Source: Halothiobacillus sp. (GTDB lineage: Bacteria > Pseudomonadota > Gammaproteobacteria > Halothiobacillales > Halothiobacillaceae). Taken from it: DNA of 64,000 nucleotides. Positions 48,547 to 57,480 of the stretch are shown in pieces. The notes under the pieces were generated by a model, which did not search any database, was not told the DNA's origin, and worked only from the letters and a program-made list of their open reading frames with translations. Where the stretch lies: the NCBI GenBank assembly GCA_024635755.1, contig JAGXIF010000008.1, forward strand, positions 48,073-112,072, written 5' to 3'. A program made the translations under genes and the position numbers. How positions within the stretch are numbered: the first letter of the stretch is position 1; every line of letters begins with the position of its first letter.

Positions 48547-48582
48547 TTGCGTCCGTCTTGAGCGTCTAGGAGTCAATATCCC

Positions 48583-49038
48583 ATGCAAGTAATTCTGTTG
48601 AGTAAGGTCGAGAATCTCGGCTCGCTGGGCGACGTGGTCAACGTTCGCCCGGGCTACGCCCGCAACTTCCTGATCCCGTACGCAAAGGCCAAGCCGGCGA
48701 CCAAGGCCAACATGGTCGAGTTCGAAGAGCGCCGCGCCGAGCTGGAGAAAAAGGCTGCCGAAGAACTGGCCGCTGGTCAGGCTCGCGCCGGCAAGATCGG
48801 CGAAGAGGCAAGCATCACCATTCCGGTCAAGGCCGGTTCGGAAGGCAAGCTGTTCGGTTCCGTCGGCACCGTCGAGATCGCCGATGCGGTCAGCGACCAG
48901 TTCGGTGTCGAGGTAGAGAAGCGCGAAGTGCGTCTGCCGGAAGGTGCCTTGCGTGCGCTGGGCGAGTTCCCGGTGCAGTTGCACCTGCACTCGGAAGTCG
49001 ACGTCGACATCACTGTCGTGGTCGTGCCCGAGCAGTAA
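48583..49038 (+). CDS. rplI: 50S ribosomal protein L9
   Basis: 151 residues. N-domain [30 protein letters not shown], a long connecting helix rich in Glu/Ala/Lys, and the C-domain with [15 protein letters not shown]. Last gene of the operon before a terminator. Confidence 0.97.
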   Translation: MQVILLSKVENLGSLGDVVNVRPGYARNFLIPYAKAKPATKANMVEFEERRAELEKKAAEELAAGQARAGKIGEEASITIPVKAGSEGKLFGSVGTVEIADAVSDQFGVEVEKREVRLPEGALRALGEFPVQLHLHSEVDVDITVVVVPEQ

Positions 49039-49082
49039 GGCTTCGGCCCGTGGCGCCCGGTGGGTGCCGCAATGATCTGCTA

Positions 49083-49112
49083 GCCCGCTCCTGATTCAGG
49101 GGCGGGTTTTTT
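49083..49112 (+). terminator. Terminator after rplI
   Basis: CCCGC-TCC pairs with GG-GGCGGG around TGATTCA (49084-49106), followed by six T residues. It ends the ribosomal protein operon before dnaB. Confidence 0.88.
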
Positions 49113-49307
49113 CGTGGCTATGCGGTCAATCCCGGTTTCGTCGATTGGGTGGCTTGGAACCAACCGCAGCTGATTTGTCAACGTGGTCAAGGAACGATCC
49201 TAGGCGTATCATTTCCGCCATCCCAAAGGTCGTCGCCACGATTCGCCCAGGCCGGTCGGTGCAGGCGCCTCGTTTCACAAGATTCACCCTCTCTGGTCCC
49301 AAGATTG

Positions 49308-50744
49308 ATGTCATCCCCGGAATACGAATCTGCCACTCCCCAGGCGCATTACCTCCCGTCGGCGCGGCAAGGCCGCGAGGTCGCCTCGCCGATGGCCCTG
49401 CGCGTGCCGCCGCACTCCCAGGATGCCGAACAGGCAGTTCTGGGCGGCCTGATGCTGGATCCCATGGCCTTCGAGCAAATCGGCGACAAGCTTCGGGCCG
49501 ATGACTTCTACTTCCACGATCATCGTGTCGTGTTCGAGGTGATCAGCGAACTGGCCGAGCGCAACCAGCCCTTTGACGCGATGGTGGTCTCCGAGCGCCT
49601 CAAGGCTCTGGAGAAGCTCGAGGAGATCGGCGGTAATGACTACCTGATGGCACTGGTCGATTCCGTGCCGACCGCCGCGAACATCCTGGCCTACGCGGAA
49701 ATCATCCGCGAGAACTCGCTGCTCCGCCAATTGATCGATGTGGGCACCCAGATCTCGCGGCAGGGCTACCAAACCGAGGGGCGCAGCGCCCACGACGTTC
49801 TCGAGTTCGCCGAAAAGGAGATCTTCGCCATCGCCGACGAGGGGTCGCGTACGCGGCGGGGTTTCCGGGGCATCACCGATCTGTTGACCGTGGCCATGGA
49901 CCGCATCGCGGAGCTCTACGAGAACAAGGGCGAACTGACCGGGCAGACCACCGGCTTCAAGGACCTCGACGAGATGACGACGGGCCTGCAGAAGGGTGAT
50001 TTGGTCATCGTCGCGGGACGCCCGTCGATGGGCAAGACGACGTTTTCCATGAATATCGCCGAGAACGTGGCGCTGCAGAACAAGAAGGCGGTGGCCGTGT
50101 TCTCCATGGAGATGCCCGGGGATCAATTGGCGGTGCGGATGCTCAGTTCGCTGGGCGGCATCGACCAGACCCGCGTGCGCACCGGCCAACTGCAGGATTC
50201 CGACTGGCACCGCATTTCCGGCGCCGTGGGGCAGTTGAGTCAGGCCAAGATCTTCATTGACGACACGCCCGCACTCTCTCCCTCCGATCTGCGTTCTCGG
50301 GCACGGCGCCTGGCGCGCCAGGAGGACCTGGGCCTGATCGTTGTCGACTACCTGCAGTTGATGCAGGTGCCCGGATCGAAGGAGAACCGTACCAACGAGA
50401 TCTCCGAAATCTCGCGCTCGCTCAAGGCCGTGGCCAAGGAACTCGACGTGCCCTTGATCGCCCTGTCTCAGCTCAACCGGTCACTCGAGCAACGGCCGAA
50501 CAAGCGGCCGGTGATGTCGGACCTGCGGGAATCCGGGGCGATCGAGCAGGACGCCGACCTGATCATGTTCATCTACCGCGAAGAGGTCTACGAGCCGGAC
50601 ACGGAGAAGAAAGGGGTGGCCGAGATCATCGTCGGCAAGCAGCGCAATGGCCCGATCGGCAATGTGCTGCTCACCTTCACCGGCTCGAGCACCAAGTTCG
50701 ACAATTACATCAGTCCCGAGGCCGTTCCGGAACCGTTCCGATGA
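49308..50744 (+). CDS. dnaB: Replicative DNA helicase DnaB
   Basis: 478 residues. The N-terminal DnaG-binding domain (RVPPHSQDAEQAVLGGLMLD) precedes the RecA-like domain with Walker A GRPSMGKTT, Walker B LIVVDYLQLM, and ALSQLNRSLEQRPNKRPVMSD. No intein interrupts it. The ATG at 49308 was chosen as the start of a normal-length protein; a frame open to 49149 carries non-family sequence. Its stop overlaps alr. Confidence 0.96.
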   Translation: MSSPEYESATPQAHYLPSARQGREVASPMALRVPPHSQDAEQAVLGGLMLDPMAFEQIGDKLRADDFYFHDHRVVFEVISELAERNQPFDAMVVSERLKALEKLEEIGGNDYLMALVDSVPTAANILAYAEIIRENSLLRQLIDVGTQISRQGYQTEGRSAHDVLEFAEKEIFAIADEGSRTRRGFRGITDLLTVAMDRIAELYENKGELTGQTTGFKDLDEMTTGLQKGDLVIVAGRPSMGKTTFSMNIAENVALQNKKAVAVFSMEMPGDQLAVRMLSSLGGIDQTRVRTGQLQDSDWHRISGAVGQLSQAKIFIDDTPALSPSDLRSRARRLARQEDLGLIVVDYLQLMQVPGSKENRTNEISEISRSLKAVAKELDVPLIALSQLNRSLEQRPNKRPVMSDLRESGAIEQDADLIMFIYREEVYEPDTEKKGVAEIIVGKQRNGPIGNVLLTFTGSSTKFDNYISPEAVPEPFR

Positions 50745-51856
50745 TCCGTCGTGCCCGTCTGACCATTGACGCCGCGGCACTGGGCCATAATCTCGAGGTG
50801 GCCCGCGGGGCCGCGTGTGGCCGGTCGATCTTCGCAGCAGTCAAGGCGGATGGTTACGGGCACGGCATGCTGCACGCCGCCCGGGCCTTCTCGGCGGCCG
50901 GGGCCGAGGGGTTTGCGGTGGCCACACCGGGAGAGGGCGCCTTGCTGCGTAAGGGCGGTCTTGCCGAGCGCATCCTGGTCCTGCAGGGCGCATTGACGGG
51001 CGACGAGTTGTCCTTGGCGGTGGAGCATTCACTGGAGATGGTGTTCCACGATCGTAGCCAGATCGATCTCCTGGAGCGCTGGCAGTCGATGGCCGGCGCG
51101 GTGCCGCTGGGCCGGTTGTGCGCTTGGATCAAGGTGGATACCGGCATGCATCGCGCGGGCCTGAATCCCGACCAGTTGGCGGCGGCTCGGCGCCGGCTCG
51201 CGGCGTGTCCCCGGGTGAATCCGTCGATCGGACTGATGACACACTTTGCCCGCGCCGATGAACCGGACCCCTCCTGCACCAACGCGCAGATCGCCACCTT
51301 CCGAGACCTGGCCGTGGGCTGGCAGGGACCCACCAGTCTCTGCAACTCGGCCGCTCTGCTGGGACACGATGCCGGTGGCGATTGGGCCCGGCCGGGGATC
51401 ATGCTGTATGGCGGCAACCCTTTTATCTTTGGTCAGGCCTGTGACCATGACTTGCGTGCCGGCATGCACCTGAAGACCGTCCTGGTCGCTGTGCGTGACG
51501 TGCCCCGGGGCGGGGCGGTCGGCTATGGTGGTCGGTTTGTCGCGCCGGAACGCATGCCCGTCGGCGTGGCCTCGGTGGGCTATGGCGACGGATATCCCCG
51601 GCATGCCCCCGATGGCACCCCCATACGGGTCAATGGCCAGGCCACTACCCTGATCGGGCGGGTCTCGATGGATATGATCACGGTGGACCTGCGCGGTATC
51701 GAGGCACGGGTGGGGGACGAGGTGGAATGTTGGGGCGACCGGCAGCCCATCGACGCGGTCGCTCAGGCAGCCGGCACCATCAGTTACGAACTCATGTGTC
51801 AGGTTAGCGGCCAGGTGCGCGCCGAGGCGCGGGTTATCGGGCTTCCTGATGGCTGA
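50741..51856 (+). CDS. alr: Alanine racemase
   Basis: 371 residues. It supplies D-alanine for peptidoglycan. The PLP lysine is K35 (AAVKADGYGHG), and the second-base tyrosine lies in VGYGDGYPRHAPDG. The ATG overlaps the dnaB stop. The 3' end overlaps the convergent gene of unknown function by 23 bases. Confidence 0.95.
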   Translation: MIRRARLTIDAAALGHNLEVARGAACGRSIFAAVKADGYGHGMLHAARAFSAAGAEGFAVATPGEGALLRKGGLAERILVLQGALTGDELSLAVEHSLEMVFHDRSQIDLLERWQSMAGAVPLGRLCAWIKVDTGMHRAGLNPDQLAAARRRLAACPRVNPSIGLMTHFARADEPDPSCTNAQIATFRDLAVGWQGPTSLCNSAALLGHDAGGDWARPGIMLYGGNPFIFGQACDHDLRAGMHLKTVLVAVRDVPRGGAVGYGGRFVAPERMPVGVASVGYGDGYPRHAPDGTPIRVNGQATTLIGRVSMDMITVDLRGIEARVGDEVECWGDRQPIDAVAQAAGTISYELMCQVSGQVRAEARVIGLPDG

Positions 51857-52370
51857 GAACGTCGAGGGTGGCGGCAAGTAGCCCGGCCTGGCTGTTGGGG
51901 CAGTCGGCCTGCAGTCGCTCGAGTTGGCGCTCGCCCTCCACCATGGCGATGAAGGCATGCGCGGTGGAGCCGGTCAGCCCCGCCGAGTCGGCCGCCTCGC
52001 GCATTTCGGTGAGGGCGGCCAGCGCATCCCGCTCGCCCCAGGTGCCGGCCAGAATCAGGGCGGCCATCTGTTCGGCTGCCTCCGTCTCCGCCTGTTTCTC
52101 GGCCTCGGCGAGCCAGGCGGGGTCGGCCGCGGCCTTGTCGACGGCTGCCAGGAGGGTCAGATCCTCGTCATCTAGGCCCTCGGGATTGACGACGGGTAGG
52201 CCGTCGAGTCGGGCGCTTAGGGCCGCGCACAGGGCGTTCCAGCCCTTTTCGCGATAGTGCGCGGTGCTGGCGCGTGCCAACGGCAGGGCGGCGGGGTCGC
52301 GCAGCGCCTGGCTCACGGCGGCGATCAGTTCGTGATGGACGGCGGCCACCTGGCTGGAAACGTCGGACAT
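51834..52370 (-). CDS. Protein of unknown function
   Basis: 178 residues, acidic, Ala/Glu-rich and probably all helical, with no membrane segment, signal peptide or cysteine cluster (one Cys in NALCAAL and one near the end). I do not recognise a family. AAAGAG lies nine bases before the ATG at 52370. It converges on alr with a 23-base overlap and runs divergently from the aldo/keto reductase gene, about 80 bases away. Good length, codon pattern and start signal make it a likely real gene. Confidence 0.65.
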   Translation of the reverse strand: MSDVSSQVAAVHHELIAAVSQALRDPAALPLARASTAHYREKGWNALCAALSARLDGLPVVNPEGLDDEDLTLLAAVDKAAADPAWLAEAEKQAETEAAEQMAALILAGTWGERDALAALTEMREAADSAGLTGSTAHAFIAMVEGERQLERLQADCPNSQAGLLAATLDVLSHQEAR

Positions 52371-52451
52371 GTCGGCTACTCTTTCTAGATTGGACTTCAA
52401 CAGGCCGCGGGGCCATCTCGTGGCAGACAGCTTAAAGGGCAGGAACACTTG

Positions 52452-53489
52452 ATGGAATATCGGCGACTTGGCAGCTGCGGGCTCGAGGTCAGCAGCGTCT
52501 GTCTGGGGACCATGACTTTCGGCCAGCAGAACACCGAGGACGAGGCCCACCAGCAACTCGACCACGCCGTGGCCGCCGGGATCAACTTCATCGATACCGC
52601 CGAGATGTACCCGGTGCCGCCTCGCGCCGAGACGCAGGGACGGACCGAGGAGTACGTGGGGTCCTGGCTCAAGCGACAGCAGCGCGACAAGCTGGTGCTG
52701 GCCACCAAAGTGACGGGTGCCGGGCGGCGCATGGATCATATCCGCGGTGGTCCACGGGTCACGGGCGAGCAGGTCGATCGGGCCATCGACGCCAGCCTGC
52801 GCCGCCTGCAGACCGATTATGTCGACCTCTACCAGATCCACTGGCCAGATCGCTACGTGCCGAAGTTCGGCGAGGTCTATTACGATCCGAATCGCCGCTG
52901 GGAGGCCGAATCGTTCGAATCGCAACTCGAGGCGCTGGGCAATCTGGTCGAATCGGGCAAGGTTCGTTATATCGGCCTGTCCAATGAGACGCCCTACGGC
53001 GTGATGTCGTTCGTGGAGGCCGCCCGACGGCACGGCCTGCCGGTGGTTACGTCGCTGCAGAATGCCTACCACCTGATGAACCGCCAGTTCGAGACCGGGG
53101 GCTTGGCCGAGGTCTGCAACGCACTGGACGTGGCGCTGCTGCCCTATAGCCCCTTGGCCTTCGGGCATTTGAGCGGGAAGTACATTGACGACCCGCAGGC
53201 CAAGGGACGGATCAACCAGTTCCCGGATTTTGGCCAGCGTTACGAGAAGCCCAATGCCGACGCAGCGACTCGGGCATACGTGGCCCTGGCTCGAGAGCAC
53301 GGCCTGTCGCCGGCGCAGATGGCCATTGCGTTCACCCTGCGGCGGCCGGAAGTCGCCTCGACCATCATCGGCGCCACCGACATGACGCAGCTCAAGGAGA
53401 ATATCGCGGCGGCGAACGTGACGCTGTCGAGCGCGCTCCTCGAAGCGATCGATGCGATCGATGCCCGGTATCCTAGTCCCACCGTCTAG
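52452..53489 (+). CDS. Aldo/keto reductase (Tas-like)
   Basis: 345 residues. NADP(H)-dependent TIM barrel with the catalytic tyrosine in IDTAEMYPVPP, lysine in LATKVTG and the histidine in YQIHWPDR. Closest in layout to E. coli Tas, with RRWEAESFESQLEALG before the second half. The substrate is unknown. AGGA lies seven bases before the ATG. It lies 9 bases before the dehydrogenase gene, so the two are an operon. Confidence 0.9.
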   Translation: MEYRRLGSCGLEVSSVCLGTMTFGQQNTEDEAHQQLDHAVAAGINFIDTAEMYPVPPRAETQGRTEEYVGSWLKRQQRDKLVLATKVTGAGRRMDHIRGGPRVTGEQVDRAIDASLRRLQTDYVDLYQIHWPDRYVPKFGEVYYDPNRRWEAESFESQLEALGNLVESGKVRYIGLSNETPYGVMSFVEAARRHGLPVVTSLQNAYHLMNRQFETGGLAEVCNALDVALLPYSPLAFGHLSGKYIDDPQAKGRINQFPDFGQRYEKPNADAATRAYVALAREHGLSPAQMAIAFTLRRPEVASTIIGATDMTQLKENIAAANVTLSSALLEAIDAIDARYPSPTV

Positions 53490-53498
53490 AGGCCAGCC

Positions 53499-54962
53499 AT
53501 GAATAGAGAAACCCTTTCAGCGTTGCGGGACAACCCCTTGTTTCGTGAGCAGTGTTTTATCGACGGGCAGTGGGCCGATGCCGGCGATGAATCTATCCTG
53601 CAGGTCGACAATCCGGCCAACCGTGAGGTGATCGGCCAGGTTCCGCGTATGGGGGCAGCCGAGACGCGACGCGCCATCGAGGCGGCGAATCATTCCTTGC
53701 CGGCCTGGCGAGATCAGGCCGCCGAGGCGCGCGGTGCGATCTTGTACCGTTGGTACGAACTGATGCTGGCGCATCAGGAGACGCTGGCGACGATCATGAC
53801 CCTGGAACAGGGGAAGCCGCTGGCCGAGTCGCTGGGCGAGATCAAGTACGCGGCCTCATTTCTCAAATGGTTCGCCGAAGAAGCGCGGCGCGCCTACGGA
53901 CGCACCATCCCGGCGGCCAAGGCTGATCAGCGCATCGTGGTGATCAAGCAACCCATCGGGGTGACCGCGGCGATCACGCCCTGGAATTTTCCCTCCTCGA
54001 TGATCACCCGCAAGGCCGGCGCGGCACTGGCGGCCGGTTGCCCCATGGTGGTCAAGCCGGCGTCGGCGACGCCGTTTTCCGCACTTGCCCTGGCCGAACT
54101 GGCCCGCCAGGCGGGGGTGCCTCGCGGGGTATTCAACGTGGTGACCGGATCGGCCCGTGAGATCGCGGGGGAAATGACCGCCAACCCATTGGTGCGAAAG
54201 GTGTCCTTCACCGGATCGACCGAGGTGGGCAGTGCCCTGATGCGAGAGGCGGCCGGCAACGTTCAGAAATTGTCGCTGGAGCTGGGTGGGAATGCGCCCT
54301 TCATCGTGTTCGACGATGCCGATCTGGATGCCGCGGTCGAGGGGGCAATCGCCGCCAAGTTCCGCAATACCGGGCAAACCTGCGTGTGCGTCAATCGCTT
54401 CTACATTCAGGAAGGAGTCCATGACACATTCGTGGAAAAGCTCAAAGAACGCATCGAAAACATGCACCTGGGCGATGGATTTGATCCCCAAAGCGACGTT
54501 GCTCCGCTGATCAATCAAGAGGCGGTCGACAAGGTGTTTTCACACGTCGACGATGCGGTGGGACAGGGGGCGGCCCTGATCATCGGGGGCAAGCCGGATG
54601 ATCGGGGCGGCAACTACGTGTTGCCGACCTTGCTTACCGGGGTGCGTCAGTCGATGCAAGTGATGCGGGAGGAGACCTTCGGCCCGGTAGTGGCCGTGTC
54701 GCGGTTTGCTACCGAGGCCGAGGCTATCGACTGGGCGAACGACACGCCCTTTGGTCTGGCGGCGTATTTCTACAGCGAGAACATTCACCGTGTCTGGCGG
54801 GTGGCTGAGGCCATTGAGGCCGGCATGGTAGGCATCAACGCCGGCTTGATCTCCAACGCGGCAGCCCCCTTCGGTGGGGTGAAATCGTCCGGTCTGGGGC
54901 GCGAGGGCGGCGTCGAAGGACTTGATGAGTATCTGGAAACCAAATACCTGCTGATGGGGTGA
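53499..54962 (+). CDS. gabD: Succinate-semialdehyde dehydrogenase family enzyme
   Basis: 487 residues. Oxidises semialdehydes with NAD(P). Catalytic Cys in RNTGQTCVCVNRF and Glu in LELGGNAPF, and the cofactor site FTGSTEVGSALM. The block PWNFPSSMITRK is typical of GabD-type enzymes. Actual substrate could be another short-chain aldehyde. Paired with the aldo/keto reductase. Confidence 0.9.
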   Translation: MNRETLSALRDNPLFREQCFIDGQWADAGDESILQVDNPANREVIGQVPRMGAAETRRAIEAANHSLPAWRDQAAEARGAILYRWYELMLAHQETLATIMTLEQGKPLAESLGEIKYAASFLKWFAEEARRAYGRTIPAAKADQRIVVIKQPIGVTAAITPWNFPSSMITRKAGAALAAGCPMVVKPASATPFSALALAELARQAGVPRGVFNVVTGSAREIAGEMTANPLVRKVSFTGSTEVGSALMREAAGNVQKLSLELGGNAPFIVFDDADLDAAVEGAIAAKFRNTGQTCVCVNRFYIQEGVHDTFVEKLKERIENMHLGDGFDPQSDVAPLINQEAVDKVFSHVDDAVGQGAALIIGGKPDDRGGNYVLPTLLTGVRQSMQVMREETFGPVVAVSRFATEAEAIDWANDTPFGLAAYFYSENIHRVWRVAEAIEAGMVGINAGLISNAAAPFGGVKSSGLGREGGVEGLDEYLETKYLLMG

Positions 54963-54967
54963 TGGGG

Positions 54968-55651
54968 TCAGGCTTCGAGCCGCAAGTTCCCTTGGGCCTC
55001 GTCCGATTGTTCTGCAGTGGCGCGATAAGCCGTGGCGGCGCTGCGGGTCTGGCGGTCGTCGGTCGTAGCCTGCGTCGATTCTGACGAGTTCATCGCGTCC
55101 ACGGAGTCGGCTTGTGACTCAGCCCGGGCTCGATTGAGTTCGGCGGTGGCCTGAGCGGCGACAGCCAAGTCGGTAGTAGAAGGCCTTGCCGGTGCCAGGG
55201 CCGCGCGGACCACCTGGGCCATTTTCTCCGCCGTGGCCTCCGGTTTACCCGGAGAAGGGGCGGTGTCGATCTTCACGTCGCCGCCGATGGCGTGTCGCCT
55301 GCCATCCGGGCCTTGCTGGTAATCGTAGGAACCGCCCCGCACCAGATCGCCGCCGGCGGCCCGATGCGCATTTTCATGGTCACGGACCTGGCGATCACGC
55401 TTCTCGAGAGCGGCGATCACTTGCCGCTGATCATCTGTCTGGACACGGATGCCCGGATCGGCGCTCGATCCGGGTTGTTCCCGCGGCTGTTCTGCGCGGC
55501 TTGGGCGTGGTTCCGGCTGCGGCGAAGAGGTCCTCGCTTGGGCTGCCTCGCTGTCCCTTTTTTGACCGCCCGCACCGGCGCGGGGCATCATGGCGGCCAT
55601 GAGGTCCGGCGCGGGTGGCATGCTGGCGAGCGGAACGGCAGTCGGGCGCAT
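54968..55651 (-). CDS. SprA-family putative metalloprotease (CJM1_0395-like)
   Basis: 227 residues. A low-complexity Pro/Gln/Arg-rich N-terminus precedes the conserved core at about residues 75-140: DRQVRDHENAHRAAGGD and GGSYDYQQGPDGRRHAIGG. HENAH fits an HExxH zinc motif. No signal peptide is visible. Family members are often annotated as SprA-related catalytic domains, with no proven activity. It converges on gabD with 5 bases between the stops, and has a good promoter upstream. Confidence 0.75.
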   Translation of the reverse strand: MRPTAVPLASMPPAPDLMAAMMPRAGAGGQKRDSEAAQARTSSPQPEPRPSRAEQPREQPGSSADPGIRVQTDDQRQVIAALEKRDRQVRDHENAHRAAGGDLVRGGSYDYQQGPDGRRHAIGGDVKIDTAPSPGKPEATAEKMAQVVRAALAPARPSTTDLAVAAQATAELNRARAESQADSVDAMNSSESTQATTDDRQTRSAATAYRATAEQSDEAQGNLRLEA

Positions 55652-55681
55652 TGGGGATCTTATCCGACGGTGTATCAGTCA

Positions 55682-55710
55682 CTTATAAACCTAAGGATCC
55701 AAAAACGCAA
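55682..55710 (-). promoter_or_regulatory. Promoter of SprA-family gene
   Basis: On the minus strand, -35 TTGCGT (55705-55710) and -10 TATAAG (55682-55687) are spaced 17 bases apart, 31 bases before the ATG. An interrupted inverted repeat (CCTA-A-GGAT / ATCCTAGG, 55690-55717) covers the -35 and spacer and could be an operator. Confidence 0.55.
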
Positions 55711-55842
55711 TCCTAGGAAAGGGCGAAAAGCGCTCGCATGCTCGGGAGATCGATCCCTGCGGTCCGACGTGGAAATAGTGCGTCTGGCCGACTAAGCTCT
55801 TGAAGCAAGAATACTTTTACATACCGACCGAGGTCTATGATC

Positions 55843-56184
55843 ATGGCTCAATCCCCCCAGCAGGCGACCAATACGGAACTCGAAGCGGTCAAATCGGACC
55901 TTGCTCAGTTGCGTGGCGATATGTCCGATTTGCTAAAAGCGTTCAAGGAGCAAAGCGAGAACAGGGTTCAAAACAAGGCGAATCAGGCCCGCGACGGGGT
56001 CAAGGCTGCCTTCGACGAGGGCGTGGACACCCTTAATCGCGGGTACGAGCAGGTCCGCTCGCAAAGTCGCGAACGGGTCGATGACGCCGAGCAGGTGGTT
56101 AGCAATCACCCGCTGACCTCTGTCGTGGCAGCCTTCGGTATCGGTTTTGTCGTTGCCAAGGTACTCGACGGGGTTCGACACTGA
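55843..56184 (+). CDS. ElaB/YqjD/DUF883 family membrane-anchored protein
   Basis: 113 residues. A long amphipathic helix (ELEAVKSDLAQLRGDMSDLLKAF... to about residue 90) is followed by a C-terminal membrane helix (PLTSVVAAFGIGFVVAKVL). E. coli YqjD and ElaB of this family bind ribosomes at the inner membrane in stationary phase. The start at 55843 is set by GAGG nine bases upstream. First gene of a three-gene operon like yqjD-yqjE-yqjK. Confidence 0.88.
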   Translation: MAQSPQQATNTELEAVKSDLAQLRGDMSDLLKAFKEQSENRVQNKANQARDGVKAAFDEGVDTLNRGYEQVRSQSRERVDDAEQVVSNHPLTSVVAAFGIGFVVAKVLDGVRH

Positions 56185-56219
56185 AGGCCGTTACCGACTA
56201 CGTCCTCGCCATCACTGCC

Positions 56220-56456
56220 TTGATCGAGGCAGAGGGGCGCGTGCTGCGCCGCCAGATCGGTCGGGTTTCCGTGGCGGTGGTGCTGCTTGGCGTGGTTGGC
56301 TTGCTGCTGCTTGCCGGGGTGGGCCTGATGTTGGCTGCCATCTATTACTGGCTGGCCCCAATCTGGGGCACTGCCGGCGGATTTGCCGCGGTCGGTGGCC
56401 TGTGTCTGCTGGTGGCGTTGGCGTTGGCCGGCTGGGCGTATCGGTGGTTCCGGTGA
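56220..56456 (+). CDS. YqjE-like / phage-holin-family small membrane protein
   Basis: 78 residues from a TTG start, with two membrane helices (VAVVLLGVVGLLLLAGVGLML and GGFAAVGGLCLLVALALAGW). The frame is open upstream to CTG at 56181, which overlaps the previous stop as CTGA, and the added residues (LKAVTDYVLAITAL) look like part of the helix. There is no ATG or GTG, so the true start may be CTG. Position matches yqjE. Confidence 0.65.
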   Translation: MIEAEGRVLRRQIGRVSVAVVLLGVVGLLLLAGVGLMLAAIYYWLAPIWGTAGGFAAVGGLCLLVALALAGWAYRWFR

Positions 56457-56800
56457 ACTCTGCCCCGCAGCGCCTTCGACAACGCGCGGCAGCCGTGGAT
56501 GGCAGGATTCGGGTGCGCGCGTCCCCCGCGGACGAGTTGGCACTTGCCAAGACTCGCCTCCAAATAAGCGGCTCCATGCTGGAAGAGCGAGTCGGCCGGT
56601 TCTGGCTGCCCGTCAAATACGGTCTCGAAGAACGCCCCTTTGTCACGCTCGCCGGAGTGGCTGCTATCGGTGCGGCTTCGGGTTGGCTCGATGACCGCAC
56701 CAGCAATGGTGTCCAGCGGCTATGCCTGCATTGGGTGGCCAAGTTAATGCCTTGGATCAATCGGGGCATGCCGGTCCGCCGTGTTCCTCGCGAGCCGTGA
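56453..56800 (+). CDS. Small protein at the yqjK position
   Basis: 115 residues. Basic N-terminus (RLRQRAAAVDGRIRVRA), a middle segment KTRLQISGSMLEERVGRF and one weak membrane-like segment (FVTLAGVAAIGAASGWL). The GTG start overlaps the upstream stop (GTGA). It is likely part of the membrane-stress operon; I do not recognise a family beyond its YqjK-like position. Confidence 0.55.
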   Translation: MNSAPQRLRQRAAAVDGRIRVRASPADELALAKTRLQISGSMLEERVGRFWLPVKYGLEERPFVTLAGVAAIGAASGWLDDRTSNGVQRLCLHWVAKLMPWINRGMPVRRVPREP

Positions 56801-56820
56801 ACGGGGATACGGAGGCGGCC

Positions 56821-57450
56821 ATGCCGCAAGATGACAGGGCAGGGAGTCGGGCAGGGGGCGTCATGGTCTCCGGGGAGCCCCGCAGCCTCGGCGATCTGTT
56901 GCAGCGCATTGCCGAGGTGGCCTCGACCCGGGAGCGCGTCCATCTGGGCACCATCATGCAGGCGGTAGGTACGCGGTCCTTCGGGCCGGTGCTGCTTTTA
57001 ATCGGGGTGATACTGGTGTCATCTCTGAGCGGTATCCCCGGCATGCCGACGACGATGGGCGTGCTGCTTTTCCTGTTATCCATGCAACTGCTGGTCGGCC
57101 GCCAATCCTTCTGGATGCCGGGCTGGCTGCTCAGGCGGTCGGTTCCCAGCGGCAGGCTCCAGCGCGCGCTCCGTTGGTTGGAGCGCCCGTCCCGGGTCAT
57201 CGACTGGTGGTTGAGGCCAAGGCTGCTCTATCTTGCGTCAAGTAATGGCGCCGTTGGAGTCGCGGCCGTATGCGCCCTGCTTGCCTTGGCCATGCCGCTC
57301 ATGGAGGTGGTCCCCTTCTCGGCGACCGCGGCAGGCGTGGCAATCGTGATGTTTGGGCTCGCCCTGGTGGCCTTCGATGGCGTGTTCGTTCTCATCGGAC
57401 TGACCTACCTGATGACTGTCGCCTCCCTGGCGATCGCCGGTCTGCTCTGA
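56821..57450 (+). CDS. ExoD-family membrane protein (copy 1)
   Basis: 209 residues. It has ExoD-type motifs VGTRSFGPVLLLIG, IPGMPTTMG and MPLMEVVPFSATAAG, with four to five membrane helices. In Rhizobium, ExoD is linked to exopolysaccharide synthesis and alkaline sensitivity; its biochemical role is unclear. GGAGG (56811-56815) precedes the ATG. A GTG at 56797 overlapping the previous stop is an alternative. A paralogue lies at 62961-63590. Confidence 0.85.
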   Translation: MPQDDRAGSRAGGVMVSGEPRSLGDLLQRIAEVASTRERVHLGTIMQAVGTRSFGPVLLLIGVILVSSLSGIPGMPTTMGVLLFLLSMQLLVGRQSFWMPGWLLRRSVPSGRLQRALRWLERPSRVIDWWLRPRLLYLASSNGAVGVAAVCALLALAMPLMEVVPFSATAAGVAIVMFGLALVAFDGVFVLIGLTYLMTVASLAIAGLL

Positions 57451-57480
57451 GCGGATAGTGTTCTTCCGAACGCGACATTG

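Noticed and set aside
49308..50744. Intein in dnaB
   Set aside because: DnaB often hosts inteins, but the Walker A and later motifs are continuous and the length is normal.
55800..56036. Short frame beginning MKQEYFYIPTEV before the YqjD-like gene
   Set aside because: It lies in a different frame, runs into the YqjD-like gene and has no protein-like pattern.
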